Origin: JBEBSD01 sp040394475
GTDB taxonomy: Bacteria; Bacteroidota; Bacteroidia; Cytophagales; Spirosomataceae
Assembly: GCA_040394475.1 (NCBI GenBank)
Contig: JBEBSD010000052.1
Span: forward strand, 1-44,964
DNA length: 44,964 nt
Direction: 5' to 3'
Shown: piece after piece, positions 43,414-44,964 of the stretch
Numbering within the stretch: the stretch's first letter is position 1
Layout of the letters: every line of letters begins with the position of its first letter
Made by a program: the position numbers and the translations under genes
The notes under the pieces: model-generated
Database searches by the model: none
Told to the model about the DNA's origin: nothing
The model's input: the letters and a program-made list of their open reading frames with translations, nothing else

Positions 43414-43504
43414 ACAAAAAAGCCACTCCACCCTCTGTGAGGGTGTGCCTGGAAGTGGTGAAGAGTAGGGCCAATGATGACGCAACCATCATTGGCTTTT
43501 TTGT
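43414..43504. ncRNA. Back-to-back terminator hairpins; candidate cis-antisense RNA between fecR and susC
   Basis: Minus strand: a hairpin (outer CCACT/AGTGG, inner CACCCTC/GAGGGTG, 43423-43458) followed by six T stops transcription coming from fecR. Plus strand: GCCAATGATG (43470-43479) pairs with CATCATTGGC (43487-43496), followed by six T, and would end a transcript running away from the susC 5' end, opposite to the operon. The outer arms ACAAAAAAGCC and GGCTTTTTTGT also pair over 11 bp. No plus-strand gene precedes the second terminator. Bacteroides PULs carry antisense RNAs of the DonS type at this position. I find only 7/8 matches to a -7 element for a plus-strand promoter. Confidence 0.45.
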
Positions 43505-43551
43505 TGAGCGGTTTAGTTTTTAATCATACGCGCGGATAAGTTAGTGAATGG

Positions 43552-44652
43552 TTAGAGTGCTGCCGGGCAGCCGGAACTATGAATAATGATCTGACCTTCC
43601 ACGATATCGTATCGGGCATGAGCCAGCCGGCAGATAAGCTCCAGCTGTTCATACAGAGAATTGTCAGTAAGATCCCCCGTCATCAGGCAATTGATAAGTA
43701 TTTCTTCGTTGTACACAATGCTTATGCCATATTGTTCGCTGATCGTATTCAGCACCTCGACCACCGGCGCTGCATCAAAAACCAGACTGGAAGGCGGAAT
43801 TGTGATCACTATTTCCGGATTGGGCGCAAGTTTCTTTACCAGTTTGGCCTCGGTTCTGTTGTAGATAGCTTCCTGGTTAGGATTCAGGATCATGCCGTTC
43901 TTCTCTCCGGAAACAGGTTCCTTTTTCTCCTCCTTCCGGGTGGAAGTGATCACAGAAACTTTACCCGTTTTTACGGATACTGACGCTTCAGGAGAAGACT
44001 CGAACGAACTTACCGTAAAACTTGTGCCCAGCACTTCGGCAACCAGGTCAGGGGCTACTACCCTAAAAGGTCTTTTGGTATCGCGGGCTATTTCGAAAAA
44101 AGCTTCGCCTTTCAGGTAAACCTCCCTTGAAAGGGAATCGAAAGACCCGGGATAACTGAGCTCGCTGTCGGGGGCGAGTACTATCCGGCTGCCGTCTTCC
44201 AGCAGAACACTCCTGCTGGTTGTCTTTGTAGAGCGCACTACGACCCTATTATTTTCCGCTTCGGCTGCCAGGAGATCGGAAACGGCAGGTATGTCATTCC
44301 TGTCTATATAAAACCAGCCCAGGGCCAGCAGTGCGAATAAACTTGCCGCCGAAACTCCGTAATAGAACTTCCGGACTAAGGGCGACGACCCGATGGTCGC
44401 AGGATGTTGTGAATGGAGTCGCGTAAGCGTAACCGCTACCTGCTTTTCGATTTCCTTATCGTCCGGCAACTGCATCCGCTCCCGCAAGGCATAGAGCAGC
44501 GCCTTTGCCTCGTTGACTTCTTCCAGTTTTTCCGGATGTTTTTGTAGCCAACCGTTCCAAAAAATTTCCGAATTCCTGTCGTTTTCCAATACCCATTTTC
44601 TGAATTGCGGGTCACCCAGGAAATCGGAAACGGTAAAGAATTCGTAACGCAT
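43552..44652 (-). CDS. FecR-family anti-sigma factor (DUF4974 type)
   Basis: FecR proteins hold an ECF sigma factor inactive, or activate it, in response to the STN domain of a partner receptor. The 366-residue protein has a cytoplasmic N-terminal region with the FWNGWLQKHPEK motif (31-42), one membrane helix (about 97-116, FYYGVSAASLFALLALGWFY), the periplasmic FecR domain (about 130-240; TSRSVLLEDGSRIVLAPDSE and EVYLKGEAFFEIARD) and a C-terminal DUF4974 STN-like domain (about 285-355; PVVEVLNTISEQYGISIVYN). It directly precedes the STN-containing susC on the same strand. A FecI-type sigma factor gene, usually just upstream, is not present in the 312 bp left in the window. Confidence 0.93.
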   Translation of the reverse strand: MRYEFFTVSDFLGDPQFRKWVLENDRNSEIFWNGWLQKHPEKLEEVNEAKALLYALRERMQLPDDKEIEKQVAVTLTRLHSQHPATIGSSPLVRKFYYGVSAASLFALLALGWFYIDRNDIPAVSDLLAAEAENNRVVVRSTKTTSRSVLLEDGSRIVLAPDSELSYPGSFDSLSREVYLKGEAFFEIARDTKRPFRVVAPDLVAEVLGTSFTVSSFESSPEASVSVKTGKVSVITSTRKEEKKEPVSGEKNGMILNPNQEAIYNRTEAKLVKKLAPNPEIVITIPPSSLVFDAAPVVEVLNTISEQYGISIVYNEEILINCLMTGDLTDNSLYEQLELICRLAHARYDIVEGQIIIHSSGCPAAL

Positions 44653-44964
44653 GGTTTATCTGTTAGCTTCGTTGTTATCAATAAGATACAGATCGGCTCA
44701 CACAGATACCATGCATTTTCAGATTTTTTTTGATTTTTTCAAAAAACGACCCCTCAGCCCCCCTTCGGGTAAGGTGTTTAGGCCATTATACCGAACCCGG
44801 GGTCTTTGGATATCGGCAGGGCAACGATAAAAAAACATCATCTCCCATACCCAAAGCCCCAGCGGGGCGACATCCCTCAGCCCCGGATGCAGTCCGGGGT
44901 GGCGTCCGTTAGCCTTGGTATACGCCGGGGCAACGTCCGTTAATCCCGGATGACATCGGTGCAC
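44653..44964. other. Noncoding right edge with hairpins and degenerate tandem repeats
   Basis: No reliable gene is visible. A minus-strand frame at 44719-44964 reads PGLxDVAP-like words only because it crosses the tandem repeat; with a 31-32 nt period, the repeat does not keep frame. The fecR upstream region shows no TAnnTTTG element. Confidence 0.6.
44864..44957. repeat. Degenerate 31-32 bp tandem repeat, at least three units
   Basis: Units at 44864-44895, 44896-44926 and 44927-44957 each begin GGGG and share the pattern GGGG-YRRC-RTCC-STYA, then a CCCGGATG-like core and end TCC, GCC or ATC. A fourth unit seems to start at 44958 (GGTGCAC) and runs off the window. A related GGGCAACG word at about 44818 suggests a decayed earlier unit. 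The units abut with no spacer. Confidence 0.65.

Noticed and set aside
44864..44957. CRISPR-like array or repeat protein
   Set aside because: Units abut without spacers and are diverged; the 31-32 nt period breaks any reading frame.
1..44964. tRNA or rRNA genes
   Set aside because: I looked through the longer noncoding gaps for T-loop (GTTCGA) and cloverleaf patterns and for conserved rRNA words and saw none.

Overview
The window looks like a chromosomal segment of a Bacteroidota bacterium, most likely a member of the Cytophagales (Dyadobacter/Spirosoma-like); the genus is a guess. The evidence is a full-length SprA, a type IX secretion (T9SS) C-terminal sorting domain, a SusC/SusD pair with a FecR anti-sigma factor, several TAnnTTTG promoter elements, start codons without obvious Shine-Dalgarno sequences, and free use of TTG and GTG starts. 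I see no insertion sequence, prophage, CRISPR array, rRNA or tRNA.

Region 1-7.4 kb: a TonB-dependent receptor converges on a catalase gene. The catalase is divergent from an OxyR regulator whose two redox cysteines are conserved, and the shared control region contains two dyads. A secreted T9SS-type protein and lptB (LPS export ATPase) follow. Region 7.4-22.6 kb: a long minus-strand block of housekeeping and envelope genes: sprA, ruvA, a LysM lytic transglycosylase, gatA, tatA, a YkvA-like membrane protein, a Prc-type tail-specific protease and an FKBP-type prolyl isomerase. Region 22.9-27.7 kb: atpA-atpG (without the rest of the ATP synthase operon), a membrane-anchored diheme cytochrome c, and a GHMP kinase very like plant glucuronokinase.

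Region 27.8-31.1 kb: a GMC flavoprotein with its gluconate 2-dehydrogenase subunit 3-like partner (a periplasmic sugar dehydrogenase pair), a noncoding stretch with tandem hairpins, and a small secreted protein of unknown function. Region 31.5-35.3 kb: a plus-strand cluster of fabG, a von Willebrand A membrane protein and a DUF2279 protein. Region 35.3-44.7 kb: a minus-strand carbohydrate locus: fecR, STN-containing susC, susD, a secreted BNR-4 protein with a lyase-like residue pattern, and an exported TIM-barrel sugar isomerase/epimerase-like protein. The right edge holds tandem degenerate repeats.

Three themes link the genes: envelope and T9SS biogenesis (sprA, lptB, tatA, Prc, FKBP, transglycosylase, one T9SS cargo); peroxide defence (katA/oxyR); and capture plus oxidative or lytic processing of uronic-acid or glucoside polymers (SusCD, BNR-4, TIM barrel, GMC pair, cytochrome c, glucuronokinase-like kinase). 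The most unusual signals are noncoding: back-to-back terminators between fecR and susC that suggest a cis-antisense RNA, a BIME-like nested inverted repeat downstream of susD, tandem hairpins at 30.3 kb, and a 31-bp degenerate tandem repeat at the right end.
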